From NCBI RefSeq assembly GCF_000731315.1, contig NZ_HG938353.1:4468001-4532000 (forward strand): a stretch of DNA of 64,000 bases, in the 5' to 3' direction. The notes beneath the pieces were generated by a model. It was not told where the DNA came from. It did no database searches and was given only the letters and a program-made list of their open reading frames with translations. Each line of letters starts with the position of its first letter. The first letter of the stretch is position 1. This document shows, one piece after another, positions 11,211 through 21,076 of this stretch. The DNA is from Neorhizobium galegae bv. orientalis str. HAMBI 540. Lineage in GTDB: Bacteria > Pseudomonadota > Alphaproteobacteria > Rhizobiales > Rhizobiaceae. Made by a program: the position numbers and the translations under genes.

Positions 11211-11606
11211 TTGGAATATCGTTTCCTGATCGTCGAAGACAGCCTGCTGGTCGCAATGGATATCGAGGACGCCATCCATCGAAGCGGCCATGACGTCGTC
11301 GGAATAGCCCCTGACATGACCGTGGCGCTGAACTATACCCGTGACACGGATATCGCCTTCGTGGACGTGCGGCTTGCCGATGGCGAGACCGGCCCGGAGA
11401 TCGCCAAGACACTGGCGGAATGCGGCATTGTGGTGATCATGATTACCGGCAATCCGGGGCTGGTGGCGGCGGGTGTCTCCGGCGTTCTGGGCGTAATGGC
11501 AAAACCGCTGACCGACCAGGCTTCCATGGACCTCATCCAGTTCGCCGTCGATCGCAAGAACGGCCGGCCGGGCGTGCCGCCGGCGCGGCTGCGGCTCTTT
11601 CACTGA
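11211..11606 (+). CDS. Single-domain response regulator (receiver only)
   Basis: This 131-residue protein consists almost entirely of a CheY-like receiver domain. Conserved residues are Glu9-Asp10 (metal site), Asp52 in FVDVRLADG (phosphoacceptor), Thr79 in MITGNP, and Lys98 in MAKPL. No output domain follows, so it probably acts through protein contacts, for example in a phosphorelay or chemotaxis circuit. The start is taken as TTG, because GGGAGGA lies 7 bp before it and the domain begins at once; upstream in-frame codons do not fit. No kinase gene is adjacent. Confidence 0.82.
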   Translation: MEYRFLIVEDSLLVAMDIEDAIHRSGHDVVGIAPDMTVALNYTRDTDIAFVDVRLADGETGPEIAKTLAECGIVVIMITGNPGLVAAGVSGVLGVMAKPLTDQASMDLIQFAVDRKNGRPGVPPARLRLFH

Positions 11607-11708
11607 CGGCCAGCGCGATCCCGCCGATAAAATAACTTCCCGCCGCTCGGATGACAGGGCGGGATATCCGCGCTATGGGATCGGCCGCAGAGCGATAGCG
11701 GGTCATAC

Positions 11709-12716
11709 ATGCGTTATTTCATCACCGGAACGGCAGGCTTCATTGGTTTTCACTTGGCGCGACGCCTTTTGGAGGATGGCCACGAGGTTCTCGGCTTTGA
11801 CGGGATGACGCCCTATTACAGCCTGCGCCTCAAGGAAGCCCGCAATGCCGGGCTTGCTCAATTCCCTGCCTTCCGCCCGGTGATCGGCATGCTGGAAGAC
11901 AAGTCGCTGCTCGACAAATCAGTCGAGGATTTCAAGCCGGATGTCCTGATCCATCTCGCGGCCCAGGCCGGCGTGCGTTACAGCCTCGAAAACCCCAAGG
12001 CCTATCTCGATTCCAACCTCATCGGTTCCTGGAACATCCTGGAGATCGCCCGCAATTACGGCGTCGGCCATCTGATGCTCGCCTCGACATCGTCGGTCTA
12101 CGGCGCCAACCCGGATATTCCTTTCCGGGAAACCGATCGGGCCGACGAACCACTGACCTTCTATGCGGCGACCAAGAAGGCCACGGAGCTGATGGCGCAC
12201 AGCTACGCGCATCTCTACAAGCTGCCGATCACCGGCTTCCGCTTCTTCACGGTCTACGGCCCCTGGGGCCGGCCGGACATGGCGCTCTTCAAGTTCGTCA
12301 AGGCGATGATCGAGGATCGCGAGATCGAGATCTACGGCGAAGGCAAGATGAGCCGCGACTTCACCTATATCGACGACTTGGTGAATTCGATCATCGACCT
12401 GTCCAAGGTCTATCCGGGCGAGGATAATCGCGTCGCGGGCATCGATACGCTCTCCCATCAGGCACCCTTCCGCGTCGTCAATATCGGCGGCGGCCAGCCC
12501 TCCGGCCTCATCGACTTCGTCGAGACGATCGAACGGATCATGGGAAAACCGGCCAAGCGCAAGATGCTGCCGATGCAGAAGGGCGATGTGCCGAGAACCT
12601 TCGCCAGCCCCGATCTCCTCGTGGCGCTCACCGGCCGCAAGCCGGAGATCGGCCTGGAGGAAGGCGTCAAGGCCTTCGTGCAATGGTATCTCGACCACCG
12701 CCACGAGATCGACTGA
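11709..12716 (+). CDS. NAD-dependent sugar-nucleotide epimerase, UDP-glucuronate 4-epimerase-like
   Basis: This 335-residue short-chain dehydrogenase/epimerase carries the NAD-binding [14 protein letters not shown] at the N-terminus, the catalytic Ser/Thr region STSSVYG, and the YAATKKA form of the YxxxK motif. [16 protein letters not shown] and the RDFTYIDD segment are typical of the UDP-glucuronate/UDP-galacturonate 4-epimerase group. Such enzymes supply galacturonate for lipopolysaccharide core or exopolysaccharide. The mannose-nucleotide genes on the other strand support a surface-polysaccharide role. Confidence 0.85.
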   Translation: MRYFITGTAGFIGFHLARRLLEDGHEVLGFDGMTPYYSLRLKEARNAGLAQFPAFRPVIGMLEDKSLLDKSVEDFKPDVLIHLAAQAGVRYSLENPKAYLDSNLIGSWNILEIARNYGVGHLMLASTSSVYGANPDIPFRETDRADEPLTFYAATKKATELMAHSYAHLYKLPITGFRFFTVYGPWGRPDMALFKFVKAMIEDREIEIYGEGKMSRDFTYIDDLVNSIIDLSKVYPGEDNRVAGIDTLSHQAPFRVVNIGGGQPSGLIDFVETIERIMGKPAKRKMLPMQKGDVPRTFASPDLLVALTGRKPEIGLEEGVKAFVQWYLDHRHEID

Positions 12717-12806
12717 GCGGCTTTCCTGCCGAGAGGTTGCATGCCGAGAATCGGCGCCGGAAAACACTGGAGCGGTCCTGACGACTCGGCTACTCGGCGT
12801 CATGTC

Positions 12807-13640
12807 TTAAACCAATGGCGCGGCGATCTCGAAGGGTGCTCCCAACCTCAATTCCGAGGAAACGTACCATCCATCCCACTGCGAGAACTGCGGAAAAACG
12901 CGCGTGTAGCCGTTTCGCAGCAATAGTTCTTCGATACCCTTCTCGGTCTTGGAATTTTGCTCGACCGAGATGAGATTGAATCGTCGTCGGGCAAAATCGA
13001 ATGCGGAGAGGATATCGAGTTCGCTGCCTTCCGTATCGATGGAAATATAGTCGATTTCTTTGGGAGCGTCGTATTTGTCGAGCAGATCGTTCAGAGAGAT
13101 CGTCCTGATGTCCAGAGCGGTTCCGCCCTTGCGAACGTCGGCGAAATGATCGCCATCAGCGAAAGACGCGATCGCGCTAAGCTCAGGATCGACGCCGTCC
13201 ATCGCCAAAAACCTCACGACTTCTTCCGACTTGGAAGACACGCATAGGTGTTCGATATGGACCATCCGGTTTCTTGCAAGCGCGGCATGCCAAACGGGAT
13301 TCGGCTCCGCCAGGATTCCGCGCCAATTGAGTTCTTTCTCGAGCAACCATGTGTTGCTGTTGACCAATCCATTCGTAGCGCCGAACTCGACAAAGAACCC
13401 ACCCCTCTTTTCCCCGAGCTCATAACAAACCCAGAGATCCTGCAGTATTTGCGCCTTGGATTTCCGGCGCCTCGCAATCGAGTATGCCATGAACGATAGG
13501 TCCTCGGATTGCAGCCAATCCGCTACCTCTGGGCGGTTCAACCGCACGGCGTTGAATATTTTCCTTTGAAGGGAAGGATTGTGCAGCCACGATCCGATGC
13601 TTCGCGCTGATGCAGACAACAGGAGATTCTGGGGGCGCAT
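12807..13640 (-). CDS. FkbM-family methyltransferase
   Basis: This 277-residue protein has the FkbM SAM-dependent methyltransferase core: a glycine-rich start of the domain near GFFVEFGATNG, a DIRTISLNDLLDKY region and the hallmark DYISIDTEGSELDIL. FkbM enzymes O-methylate sugars or other hydroxyl groups; in rhizobia several modify surface polysaccharides. It lies on the same strand as manB-manC, with a 93-bp gap after manC, so it may share their transcript. It looks less GC-rich than the neighbours by eye, hinting at separate acquisition. Confidence 0.8.
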   Translation of the reverse strand: MRPQNLLLSASARSIGSWLHNPSLQRKIFNAVRLNRPEVADWLQSEDLSFMAYSIARRRKSKAQILQDLWVCYELGEKRGGFFVEFGATNGLVNSNTWLLEKELNWRGILAEPNPVWHAALARNRMVHIEHLCVSSKSEEVVRFLAMDGVDPELSAIASFADGDHFADVRKGGTALDIRTISLNDLLDKYDAPKEIDYISIDTEGSELDILSAFDFARRRFNLISVEQNSKTEKGIEELLLRNGYTRVFPQFSQWDGWYVSSELRLGAPFEIAAPLV

Positions 13641-13733
13641 GCGATACCCTTTCCACTATCGGCGGAGAATCCGCCTGTTTCAGAGCTGCAAAGAAAATAA
13701 CCTAACGGGCTGCCATAAACTTCCGGGAAGGCC

Positions 13734-15161
13734 TCAGCCTCGTCCGAACTCGTCGACGATGCGGATGATGTCGTCCTCGCCGAAATAGGATCCGGTCTGC
13801 ACCTCGATCATCTCGAGCATGATTTTTCCGGGATTGGCGAGCCGATGTACCTCGCCCTGCGGGATATAGACCGATTCGTTTTCCCGCACGATCCGGGTTT
13901 CCTCGCCGATCGTCACTTCCGCTGTACCCTTGACGCAGATCCAGTGTTCCGAGCGGTGGTGATGTTTCTGCAGCGAGAGCTTCTTGCCGGGTGTCACGAA
14001 CAGCCGCTTCACCTGGAAACGATCGCCGTTGAGCACCGACGTATAGCCGCCCCAGGGCCGATAGGAGGTCGGATGGGTTTCGGTCAGCGCGGCGGTCGCC
14101 TTGGTTGCGGCGAGCTGCTTGACGATCTTGCCGACATCCTGGCTGTCTTCCAGCCGGCCGACATAGACGGCGTCCTCGCTGGCGATGACGGCGACGCCAT
14201 CCAGACCCTGAACGGCAAGATGGCTGGTGCGAGACATCACCAGCGAGTTCCTGGTGTTGATCAGCGTCGTCTTGCCGGAGGCGACGTTGCCGGCCTCGTC
14301 GCGGGCTCCGAGCTTCCAGACGGCGTCCCAGCTTCCGAGATCGGACCAGGTGAACGAGGAGGGCACGACCGCAGCGTTGGAGGTCTTTTCCATGAGCGCA
14401 TAGTCGACGGAGATATCCGGGCTTGCGGCAAATTCCTGCGCGTCGAGGCGCGTGAAGTCGAGATCGCTCGAAGCCTTGGCAAGTGCAGTACGGGCCGCCG
14501 CCTCGACCTCGGGCGCGAAGTTGGAAAGTTCGCTCAGCACCTGCCCGGCCTTGAACATGAAGATACCGGAGTTCCAGACAAAACCGCCGGTCGACAGCAT
14601 CTTCTCGGCCTCGGCAAGGCCCGGCTTTTCGACGAAACGCTTGACCGTGCAGGCGCCGGCTGGCAGCGCCTCGCCGATCTCGATATAACCGTAACCGGTG
14701 GCGGGCTCCGTCGGAGCAATGCCGAAGGTGACGAGCTTGCCGGAGAGAGCCGTCTGTTTGGCGATGCGGATCGCATCGAAATAACCGGCATCGGCGGTGA
14801 TCTCATGATCGGAGGCAAGCACCTGCAGGATGGCATCTTCGCCGAATCGGCCTTCGACGAAGGCGGCAGCGGCGGCCACGGCCGGGGCCGTATTGCGAGC
14901 GACGGGCTCGAGCAGGATGCCGGAGAGCTTGATGCCGAGCTCGCGGGCTTGTTCTGCCACCAGGAACCGGAAATCCTCGTTGGTGATGACGACTGGAGCC
15001 TCATAGAGCTTCGGGTCCGAAACGCGCGACAGCGTCGCTTGGAACAGCGTCTTGTCGCCGATGAACTGGATGAACTGTTTTGGCGCGCTTGCGCGCGACA
15101 GCGGCCAGAGCCGCGTTCCCTTGCCGCCGGCCATGATGACGGGGATGATCTTGCTATTCAT
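13734..15161 (-). CDS. manC: Mannose-1-phosphate guanylyltransferase / mannose-6-phosphate isomerase
   Basis: This bifunctional type II enzyme (475 residues) makes GDP-mannose. The N-terminal nucleotidyltransferase domain has the pyrophosphorylase signature MAGGKGTRLWPLSR and a FVEKPG motif near residue 170. The C-terminal cupin (phosphomannose isomerase) domain has RPWGGYTSV, the metal-binding QKHHHRSEHW and a late HRLANPG. It is homologous to rhizobial noeJ. It starts 28 bp after manB, so the pair forms an operon supplying GDP-mannose, and via it GDP-fucose or mannosyl units, for surface glycans. Confidence 0.93.
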   Translation of the reverse strand: MNSKIIPVIMAGGKGTRLWPLSRASAPKQFIQFIGDKTLFQATLSRVSDPKLYEAPVVITNEDFRFLVAEQARELGIKLSGILLEPVARNTAPAVAAAAAFVEGRFGEDAILQVLASDHEITADAGYFDAIRIAKQTALSGKLVTFGIAPTEPATGYGYIEIGEALPAGACTVKRFVEKPGLAEAEKMLSTGGFVWNSGIFMFKAGQVLSELSNFAPEVEAAARTALAKASSDLDFTRLDAQEFAASPDISVDYALMEKTSNAAVVPSSFTWSDLGSWDAVWKLGARDEAGNVASGKTTLINTRNSLVMSRTSHLAVQGLDGVAVIASEDAVYVGRLEDSQDVGKIVKQLAATKATAALTETHPTSYRPWGGYTSVLNGDRFQVKRLFVTPGKKLSLQKHHHRSEHWICVKGTAEVTIGEETRIVRENESVYIPQGEVHRLANPGKIMLEMIEVQTGSYFGEDDIIRIVDEFGRG

Positions 15162-15189
15162 TCCAATATCTCCGGCAGTTCTCGCCTAA

Positions 15190-16614
15190 TTATCGTTCAA
15201 GCTTTGCGGCCCAGGCCCGGATGAGGTTCAGCCCCTCATGCAACAGGGCCTTCGCCTCGTCTTCCGTCCCGGCCTCGACGTAACAGCGCATTTCCGGTGC
15301 GTTGCCCGATGGCCGGAAATGCACGATCCGCCGGTCCTCAAGCGTCACCCGCAGGCCATCGATATCGCTTTTGGCGGCGACTGTCGAAATCGGCGCGAGA
15401 AAGGCTGCAAGATTGTCGTCGGATTGCCTGAGATAGGACATCAGCGCGGCGCTGGTCTCGACCGGGAAATTCTCCAGCCGGTCGGCCGCCGCAAACGGCA
15501 GGCGGAAACCGGCGACGATTTGCGACAGGGGCTTCTTTTCACGGGCAGCGAGGACAAGCGTCGCCAGAACCGGCAGGAAACTGTCGCGGGTGGGAAGCGC
15601 TAAAAGCGTGGCGGCACCGGCTTCGAACGGTGAGGCGGTCAAAAGCCCGCCATTCGCCTCGAAACCCATGACGCCCGTTTTGCCGGCTTCGACTGCTGCG
15701 AGCATTCCTGCGATCACGAAAGGCGATCCGACCTTGGTGCGGACGACCTCGAAATCCCCGGCGGCCTCGATGCCCGAATTGGAAGTGACCGGCGTCACGA
15801 CGATCTGAGCTTTCAGGAACTTTGCCGCGATCAGGCCCAAAAGGTCGCCGCGCAATGGCTCCCCCGTTTCGTCGGAAACCAGTGGCCGGTCGCCATCGCC
15901 ATCGGCGGAGACGATTGCGTCAAGCCGGTGTTCGCGCGCCCAGCCCTTGAGGAGGCCGATCGTCTCGGCCGAGACTGCTTCCGTGTCGACCGGAATGAAA
16001 TCTACCGAACGGCCGAGCGGCACCACGTGTGCGCCATAACCTTCAAGAACCCGGACCATAAGATCGCGGGCAACCGTCGAATGCTGATAGACGCCGACCT
16101 TGAGGCCGGCGAGCGCGCCTTGCGGCAACATTGCCGCATTGCGGGCAAGGAACAACGTCTCGGCTTGCACGGAATGATCAGGCGCTTCGCTACGCGTCGC
16201 ATCGATCTCGCTCCTGTCCAGTTCGGCGGCGATCGCCGTGATCCGCATTTCGTCCTGTTTGTCGATCTCGCCGTCGGGCCGGTAGAACTTGATGCCGTTG
16301 CGGTCCGCGGGGATGTGCGAGCCGGTGATCATCAGCGATGCGGCCTTGAGATGAAGTCCGTAGAGCGCCAGCGCTGGCGTCGGGATGGCACCGCAGTCTA
16401 TGGGCGAAAGGCCGGCTTGGCTGAGTGCCCCGATGCAGGTGGCGGCAATGTCGGGGCTCGACGGACGAAAATCGCGGCCGACCAACACTGTATCACCCAG
16501 CCGGGCAGCGCCCGTTTCCAGGAGATGCCGGGCAAAGGCCTGGGTGTAGAGGGATGAAGCTCGGCCCTCCAGATCACTCACGAGGCCCCGAAGGCCGCTT
16601 GTTCCGAATTTCAT
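15190..16614 (-). CDS. manB: Phosphomannomutase (ManB/NoeK-like)
   Basis: This 474-residue alpha-D-phosphohexomutase converts mannose-6-phosphate to mannose-1-phosphate, the substrate of the adjacent ManC. It shows the N-terminal KFGTSGLRG, the phosphoserine loop ITGSHIP (active Ser near residue 97), the metal-binding DGDGDRP, the sugar-binding GFEANGG, and the phosphate-binding RPSGNAPEMR near the C-terminus. All four family motifs are intact. The phosphoserine loop reads TGSHIP instead of TASHNP, a variant seen in NoeK-type enzymes. Confidence 0.9.
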   Translation of the reverse strand: MKFGTSGLRGLVSDLEGRASSLYTQAFARHLLETGAARLGDTVLVGRDFRPSSPDIAATCIGALSQAGLSPIDCGAIPTPALALYGLHLKAASLMITGSHIPADRNGIKFYRPDGEIDKQDEMRITAIAAELDRSEIDATRSEAPDHSVQAETLFLARNAAMLPQGALAGLKVGVYQHSTVARDLMVRVLEGYGAHVVPLGRSVDFIPVDTEAVSAETIGLLKGWAREHRLDAIVSADGDGDRPLVSDETGEPLRGDLLGLIAAKFLKAQIVVTPVTSNSGIEAAGDFEVVRTKVGSPFVIAGMLAAVEAGKTGVMGFEANGGLLTASPFEAGAATLLALPTRDSFLPVLATLVLAAREKKPLSQIVAGFRLPFAAADRLENFPVETSAALMSYLRQSDDNLAAFLAPISTVAAKSDIDGLRVTLEDRRIVHFRPSGNAPEMRCYVEAGTEDEAKALLHEGLNLIRAWAAKLER

Positions 16615-16850
16615 GCGATATCCATCAAGGAGACTCCAGGCACGATCGTCCTAGTTCATTTCCTATGAAAATAAAGTTGAAATTGGCAATACCCCAAATC
16701 GGCGGTGTAGCGCCATAAGCCCTTTCCGCAAAGCTTGGCGGGCCAGCCGAATTGATGCTATCATTTGCATCACGATCAGGCCTTGTCCCAGATGGTAAGG
16801 CACTGTTCTTGGGTTCGGCTGCTTCGGGTTCGAAGCTTGGGAGAGCCGTC

Positions 16851-17180
16851 ATGGGAGCGAATGTCGTAAAGAGCGTCGCCTTCGTCGTGCCGATCGCCTG
16901 CCTGGCGTTTCTTATGGCCATGGGCGAGCCGAGCGAAGACGAAACCTGCCCGGGAAGCCTCGCATTCGAGAAGTCCCGCCAGCTCGTCGAAGAACGTCCG
17001 GATGTGGTCGACGTCGCCTGGAGCGATTTCCGCTGGATCGCCGATTGCCGGTTCTCGATTGCCGGTTATGCCGATATCAACACCGACAAAGGCCTGGACC
17101 GCAAGGATTTCCAGCTCGTGGTCGCTTTCGATCCGAAGCTGCATCGTTGGCAGCAAGTCAGTTTTTCGACCTCGCAATAA
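16851..17180 (+). CDS. Small exported hypothetical protein
   Basis: From the ATG at 16851, with GGGAGAG upstream, the product is 109 residues with a hydrophobic signal segment (VVKSVAFVVPIACLAFLMAMG), and then a small domain containing two Cys (ETCPGSLA, IADCRFSIAGYAD), which could form a disulfide. The C-terminal FQLVVAFDPKLHRWQQVSF looks like a beta-rich end. A longer in-frame start at 16752 is possible but lacks a ribosome site. No known family is recognised. Confidence 0.6.
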   Translation: MGANVVKSVAFVVPIACLAFLMAMGEPSEDETCPGSLAFEKSRQLVEERPDVVDVAWSDFRWIADCRFSIAGYADINTDKGLDRKDFQLVVAFDPKLHRWQQVSFSTSQ

Positions 17181-17247
17181 TGCGAAGCGCGTGCCGCGCC
17201 CCAAACGACCCCGTCAGCCATGTCGGGGCCTGGTCGTCGAAATCGAT

Positions 17248-17517
17248 TTACCGGCAGACGCGTGTGGTCCTGGTGACCCAACGCCCGTGATGGCGGTACT
17301 GGACGCTCCGGACCCTGCAGTAAGGCCGGTAATGGTGCCTGGAATACTGGCGGTAGTAGGGGCGGTGGTAGCGATGGTAGCCCGGCCGATAATAGTGCCC
17401 GGATGGCCGGTAGCCCCGATCGCCAATCGTTATGCTGAAACTATCGGCGAGAGTGGGGGCCGCAGTCGTGGTGAGACATCCAAGTCCTATGATGCAGGCT
17501 GCAATGAACTTCTTCAT
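17248..17517 (-). CDS. Small exported His/Tyr/Arg-rich protein
   Basis: This 89-residue protein has a clear signal peptide (KKFIAACIIGLGCLTTTAAPTLA) followed by a mature part very rich in Tyr, Arg and His with repeated HYRP/YRP units, ending in a domain with Cys residues (YCRVRSV, TRVCR). Such short proteins are common in rhizobial periplasms; their function is unknown, though the His content suggests metal or polyanion binding. AAGGAGG lies 5 bp before the chosen ATG. Convergent with the preceding gene. Confidence 0.7.
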   Translation of the reverse strand: MKKFIAACIIGLGCLTTTAAPTLADSFSITIGDRGYRPSGHYYRPGYHRYHRPYYRQYSRHHYRPYCRVRSVQYRHHGRWVTRTTRVCR

Positions 17518-17640
17518 CTTCTCCTCCTTCAGATTGACCGCTGGATTGGCGGTTTCCATGAAGTTAGACTGCGGAAAATGAATGAACGCTGACAGCTGCG
17601 TTCATGTCCCCTAATGCCCGTGCCCCCCGCAACAAACGCT

Positions 17641-19548
17641 TCAGGCAGCCTGATTGGATCTGGCGCGGGATTGCCCTCGCTTGTCGATGCGGAACAGATT
17701 GACGATCTCGGCCAGTGCCTCCATTTCCCGGCTTGTCCGCTCGGTGGAGGCCGAAAGATCGCCGACGAGCCGGTTGCTATGGGCATTGAGCTCATCGAGA
17801 TCTTTCATGGCGCTCGACAACTGCCGAAGGTTGGCACTTTGATTGTTGCTCTCGCTGGTGATCTGGCTGGAAAGCGAAGAGACGAATGCGATGGATGAGA
17901 CGATCTGGGAAAATTGCTCGCTTGCCTTGCGGACCAGTTCGGCACCTGCCTTCACCTCCGCCTGGCTTTTCTGAATGAGTGCCTTCACCTCGTTGGAAGC
18001 ATTGGCCGTCGACTGGGCGAGAGAGCGCACCTCGGTTGCGACGACCGCAAACCCTCTGCCACTTTCGCCTGCACGTGCGGCTTCCACCCCTGCATTGAGC
18101 GCCAGCAGGTTCGTTTGGAAAGCGACATCCTCGATGACGCCGATGATCTCGGAAATCTTGCCGGAGGAGACGGTGATCTGCGCCATGGCGTTTTCCGCGC
18201 CGCTCATGACCTGGCTGCCGTTTTCAGCCATGTGGCTGGTATCCGAAATCACGCTGGTGGCCTCGCCCGCCCGCTTGGAGTTCTGGCCGACGGTTTCGGC
18301 AACGGCGTTTGTCGTGACGGCCGTGTTCTGAAGCATCGACGACTGACGCGTGGACCGCCCGTTCAGCTCGGTCGTCCCGCGCAGAATTTCGTCGCTGGAT
18401 GCCGAGACGGACGCGCAAGCAGCAGCCAGTCGCGACACGACCTCCGAGAGGCGGCTCGTCACGGCGTTCGCATTGTTCTGCAGTTCGGCAAATGCGCCTT
18501 TGTGGACACCTTCGAACCGGATCGTCAGATCGGCGTTCGCAAGTGCATCCAGAACGCGGCTGGTTTCGTTGAGCCCGCCTTCGAAGCTCGATATGACAGT
18601 ATTGAGGCTCTGGGCAAGCTCGTGATGTTCGGGACGCTCGAACGGTCCGCTGACGCGACCGGAGAAATCGCCCTCGGCCGCCTTGTTGACCACGCCGCGC
18701 ACCTGGCTCTGCAGCAGCCGGGCTTCCGCCGAGACATGGGCGAGGCTGGCGGTCTGGGTTCGCGCTTCCTGCTCCAATGTATCGCGCATGCGCGCATTTT
18801 CACGGAACACGGCCAGGGCATCGATCATGGCGCGAATTTCCTTGGCGCCCCGGCGCTTCGGTACGACCACCTCGATGTCGCCGCCCGCAAGCAGCTTCAT
18901 CGACGCGGTGATCCGCACGATCGGGCCGGCAATTCGCTGGGCGACAAACAGCAGAATGATGACGCCCACGAGCGCGAGTGCAGCGGCGGTTGTCAATTCA
19001 TTGCGAATTTCGGTCTCAAGCGCCTTCCCCGCGGACGCAACCGAGTCGGATGCCGTCTTGTCCACGAGCGTGTTGATGTCGAGGATCTTTGCCAGGATGG
19101 CCGTGCGCGAGCGCATAAGTTGCTCGGCTGTCGGAATTGCAGTTGCCGGATCGAGTCCGAGCAGAATACGTACATTGCCGCGCCACACAGCGTGCAGATC
19201 ACCGAGGTTCTTGACGTTCCCGGAGACTGCGGGCGACAGAGAGTTGCGGCTAAACTCGGTAAGCGTCGTCTCCAGAGCGCCATTTGTCGCGTCAAACCGT
19301 TTCTTGACCTCTTCGACCGAAACGAATGTCGTCATCGCCAGGAGGTTTGTGACCACGCCCGACACGTTCTCGAATTGTGTTGCGGTCCTTGCAGCCAGCG
19401 TCTTGGCGGCAATCGCGTCCTGAACGACGCGCTCGATATGCGCCTGGCCATCGATCGCCTGGGAACCAACGAGAGCGGCAGCGCCGAGGCCCGCGAGGAT
19501 GGAGACGACGAGGGGTAGAAGGATTTGGAATCGGACTGACAGTGCCAT
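17641..19548 (-). CDS. Methyl-accepting chemotaxis protein
   Basis: This 635-residue chemoreceptor has a first membrane segment at about residues 7-28, a periplasmic helical sensor of about 155 residues without a recognised ligand domain, and a second membrane segment near 187-208 ([19 protein letters not shown]). A HAMP domain follows, with a second HAMP-like stretch near 290-340, and then the signalling domain with the conserved hairpin tip ([28 protein letters not shown], given here only as a landmark near residue 490). The C-terminus lacks the CheR-tethering pentapeptide. It begins 10 bp after the di-haem peroxidase gene, so both are probably cotranscribed. Confidence 0.92.
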   Translation of the reverse strand: MALSVRFQILLPLVVSILAGLGAAALVGSQAIDGQAHIERVVQDAIAAKTLAARTATQFENVSGVVTNLLAMTTFVSVEEVKKRFDATNGALETTLTEFSRNSLSPAVSGNVKNLGDLHAVWRGNVRILLGLDPATAIPTAEQLMRSRTAILAKILDINTLVDKTASDSVASAGKALETEIRNELTTAAALALVGVIILLFVAQRIAGPIVRITASMKLLAGGDIEVVVPKRRGAKEIRAMIDALAVFRENARMRDTLEQEARTQTASLAHVSAEARLLQSQVRGVVNKAAEGDFSGRVSGPFERPEHHELAQSLNTVISSFEGGLNETSRVLDALANADLTIRFEGVHKGAFAELQNNANAVTSRLSEVVSRLAAACASVSASSDEILRGTTELNGRSTRQSSMLQNTAVTTNAVAETVGQNSKRAGEATSVISDTSHMAENGSQVMSGAENAMAQITVSSGKISEIIGVIEDVAFQTNLLALNAGVEAARAGESGRGFAVVATEVRSLAQSTANASNEVKALIQKSQAEVKAGAELVRKASEQFSQIVSSIAFVSSLSSQITSESNNQSANLRQLSSAMKDLDELNAHSNRLVGDLSASTERTSREMEALAEIVNLFRIDKRGQSRARSNQAA

Positions 19549-19558
19549 GGCGTGCTAC

Positions 19559-20548
19559 TCAGTTGGGTAATGTCGGCAGGAGCAAATCCTGCTGTTCAGG
19601 GGTCAAGGTCTTCAGGAAAGCGATCAACTCTTCCCGCTCGCGATCAGTGATGAAAAATGGGGAAATGCTATCCGAGCGCGACGCGCTTTTGACCCCGCCG
19701 CTCTCATAGTGAGCAATCACGTCCTCCATGGTCGCCAGGCTGCCGTCGTGCATATAGGGACCGCGATAGAGAGTGTTGCGCAGGCTCGGCGTCTTGAAGG
19801 CATATAAGGCTTTGGGATTATTCGGTTCGAATTTGGCGCGCCCTATGTCGTCTGTAGGCAGGCCCGTATCGTGAAACTTGTTGTCGGTGAAATTCCAGCC
19901 GGTGTGACAAACGGCGCAGTTTGCTTTGCCAGTAAACAGTTCGAAGCCCCGCTTGGCGCTGTCTGAGACCGCGGTTTCGTCACCGTCCACCCAGCGGTCA
20001 AACGGCGACCAGGCGGAAACAACGGTACGTTCATACGTTGCGATCGCCGTCAGCAGCGTCTCGTTCGTGGCGCCTTTGTCCGGAAATATCTGTTTGAACC
20101 AACTGTTGTAGTCGGGAATGGCTCTCAGATCGGCGACGATCTGGTCGAGCTTGCCATTCATTTCCGCCGCTGCGGTGATCGGTCCTGCGGCTTGAGCTTC
20201 CAGCGTTGGCGCGCGGCCGTCCCAGAACAAAGGGGTGGTCCACGCCACGTTGAGAATAGTTGGCGACTGGCGGGCCAGATGCGTATTGGCCGCACCCACC
20301 GGCGTCTTGACCGGCACTTCGAACCCGAAGGAGGGATTGTGACAGCTGGCGCAGTTCATGTTCTTCGCGCCCGACAGGCGCGGATCGAAAAACAACATCT
20401 TCCCCAGTGTCGCCAACTGCAACGAATATGGCGTCACCTTGTCGAAGGGAATTGCGAGAGGTCGCTTGAAATCGGCGAGATTGCCAGCAGCCGCGCCTTG
20501 AAATGACACGACTGAGAAGAGGGTTATGCAGAGAAGCGAACGGCGCAT
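19559..20548 (-). CDS. Di-haem cytochrome c peroxidase (CcpA/MauG family)
   Basis: This 329-residue periplasmic enzyme would reduce hydrogen peroxide using electrons from cytochrome c or another donor. The chosen start gives a signal peptide (RRSLLCITLFSVVSFQGAAA). Two haem-binding CxxCH motifs, CASCHNPS in the N-terminal half and CAVCHTGW in the C-terminal half, mark the family, and TPSLRNTLYRGPYMHDGS is the conserved C-terminal haem environment. An in-frame start at 20641 is possible but not needed. The chemoreceptor gene lies 10 bp downstream. Confidence 0.9.
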   Translation of the reverse strand: MRRSLLCITLFSVVSFQGAAAGNLADFKRPLAIPFDKVTPYSLQLATLGKMLFFDPRLSGAKNMNCASCHNPSFGFEVPVKTPVGAANTHLARQSPTILNVAWTTPLFWDGRAPTLEAQAAGPITAAAEMNGKLDQIVADLRAIPDYNSWFKQIFPDKGATNETLLTAIATYERTVVSAWSPFDRWVDGDETAVSDSAKRGFELFTGKANCAVCHTGWNFTDNKFHDTGLPTDDIGRAKFEPNNPKALYAFKTPSLRNTLYRGPYMHDGSLATMEDVIAHYESGGVKSASRSDSISPFFITDREREELIAFLKTLTPEQQDLLLPTLPN

Positions 20549-21076
20549 GATTGGATTATCCAGAAGCTGATTTAGCGCTCGAAGACCGGATGAGTTCGGA
20601 GTCGAAATCATCTGGTTGTCGTCTGGAACAAACGTAACCAAAAAGAGTAAAATCTTTGTATAACGAATTTCTAACTCAACTTATTATTGAAAAATTGACA
20701 AATGAGAAGAGTAGGGGCAATCGGGCAGCCGCCTTGGCGGATCCTGTCATCCATTTGAAGGAGCTTGATATTTGTCAATTTCATAGCGCCGCCGTACTCT
20801 TCTTCAGTGACTTGCGGCTTTATCCTCCGGGCGGAAAACGCGGCTGCGGACATACAACCGATGCCGGCTGGAACAAAAACGCTTCTCGGTCATGCCGCAG
20901 GAGCGCGGAGCCGCCGCCAACCGCGTCGTTGATCAGACCCATACCGGAAATCGGCAGGCGTTGCGGCGAATGACGGCGATGACCGCAAAACACGATACTT
21001 CGCCGCAGCGTGCCAATCGAGGCGTCACCTCGCGGCCGACAAAACATGAAACAGAAGCAGCTATTTAAAAAGCCAA
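20549..21076. other. Long intergenic region, AT-rich part with crossed inverted repeats
   Basis: There is no supported gene in this stretch. About 20640-20720 is clearly AT-rich, and likely contains the promoter for the peroxidase gene on the minus strand. Two repeat pairs cross each other: AAATTGACAAAT (20692-20703) with its complement at 20770-20781, and AGAAGAGTA (20705-20713) with its complement at 20795-20803. Frames reading through the region on both strands show no recognisable protein. Confidence 0.4.

Noticed and set aside
20656-20973. 105-codon frame on the plus strand between the peroxidase gene and the tRNA
   Set aside because: It has no ribosome site, mixed AT-rich and GC-rich codon use and no recognisable domain.
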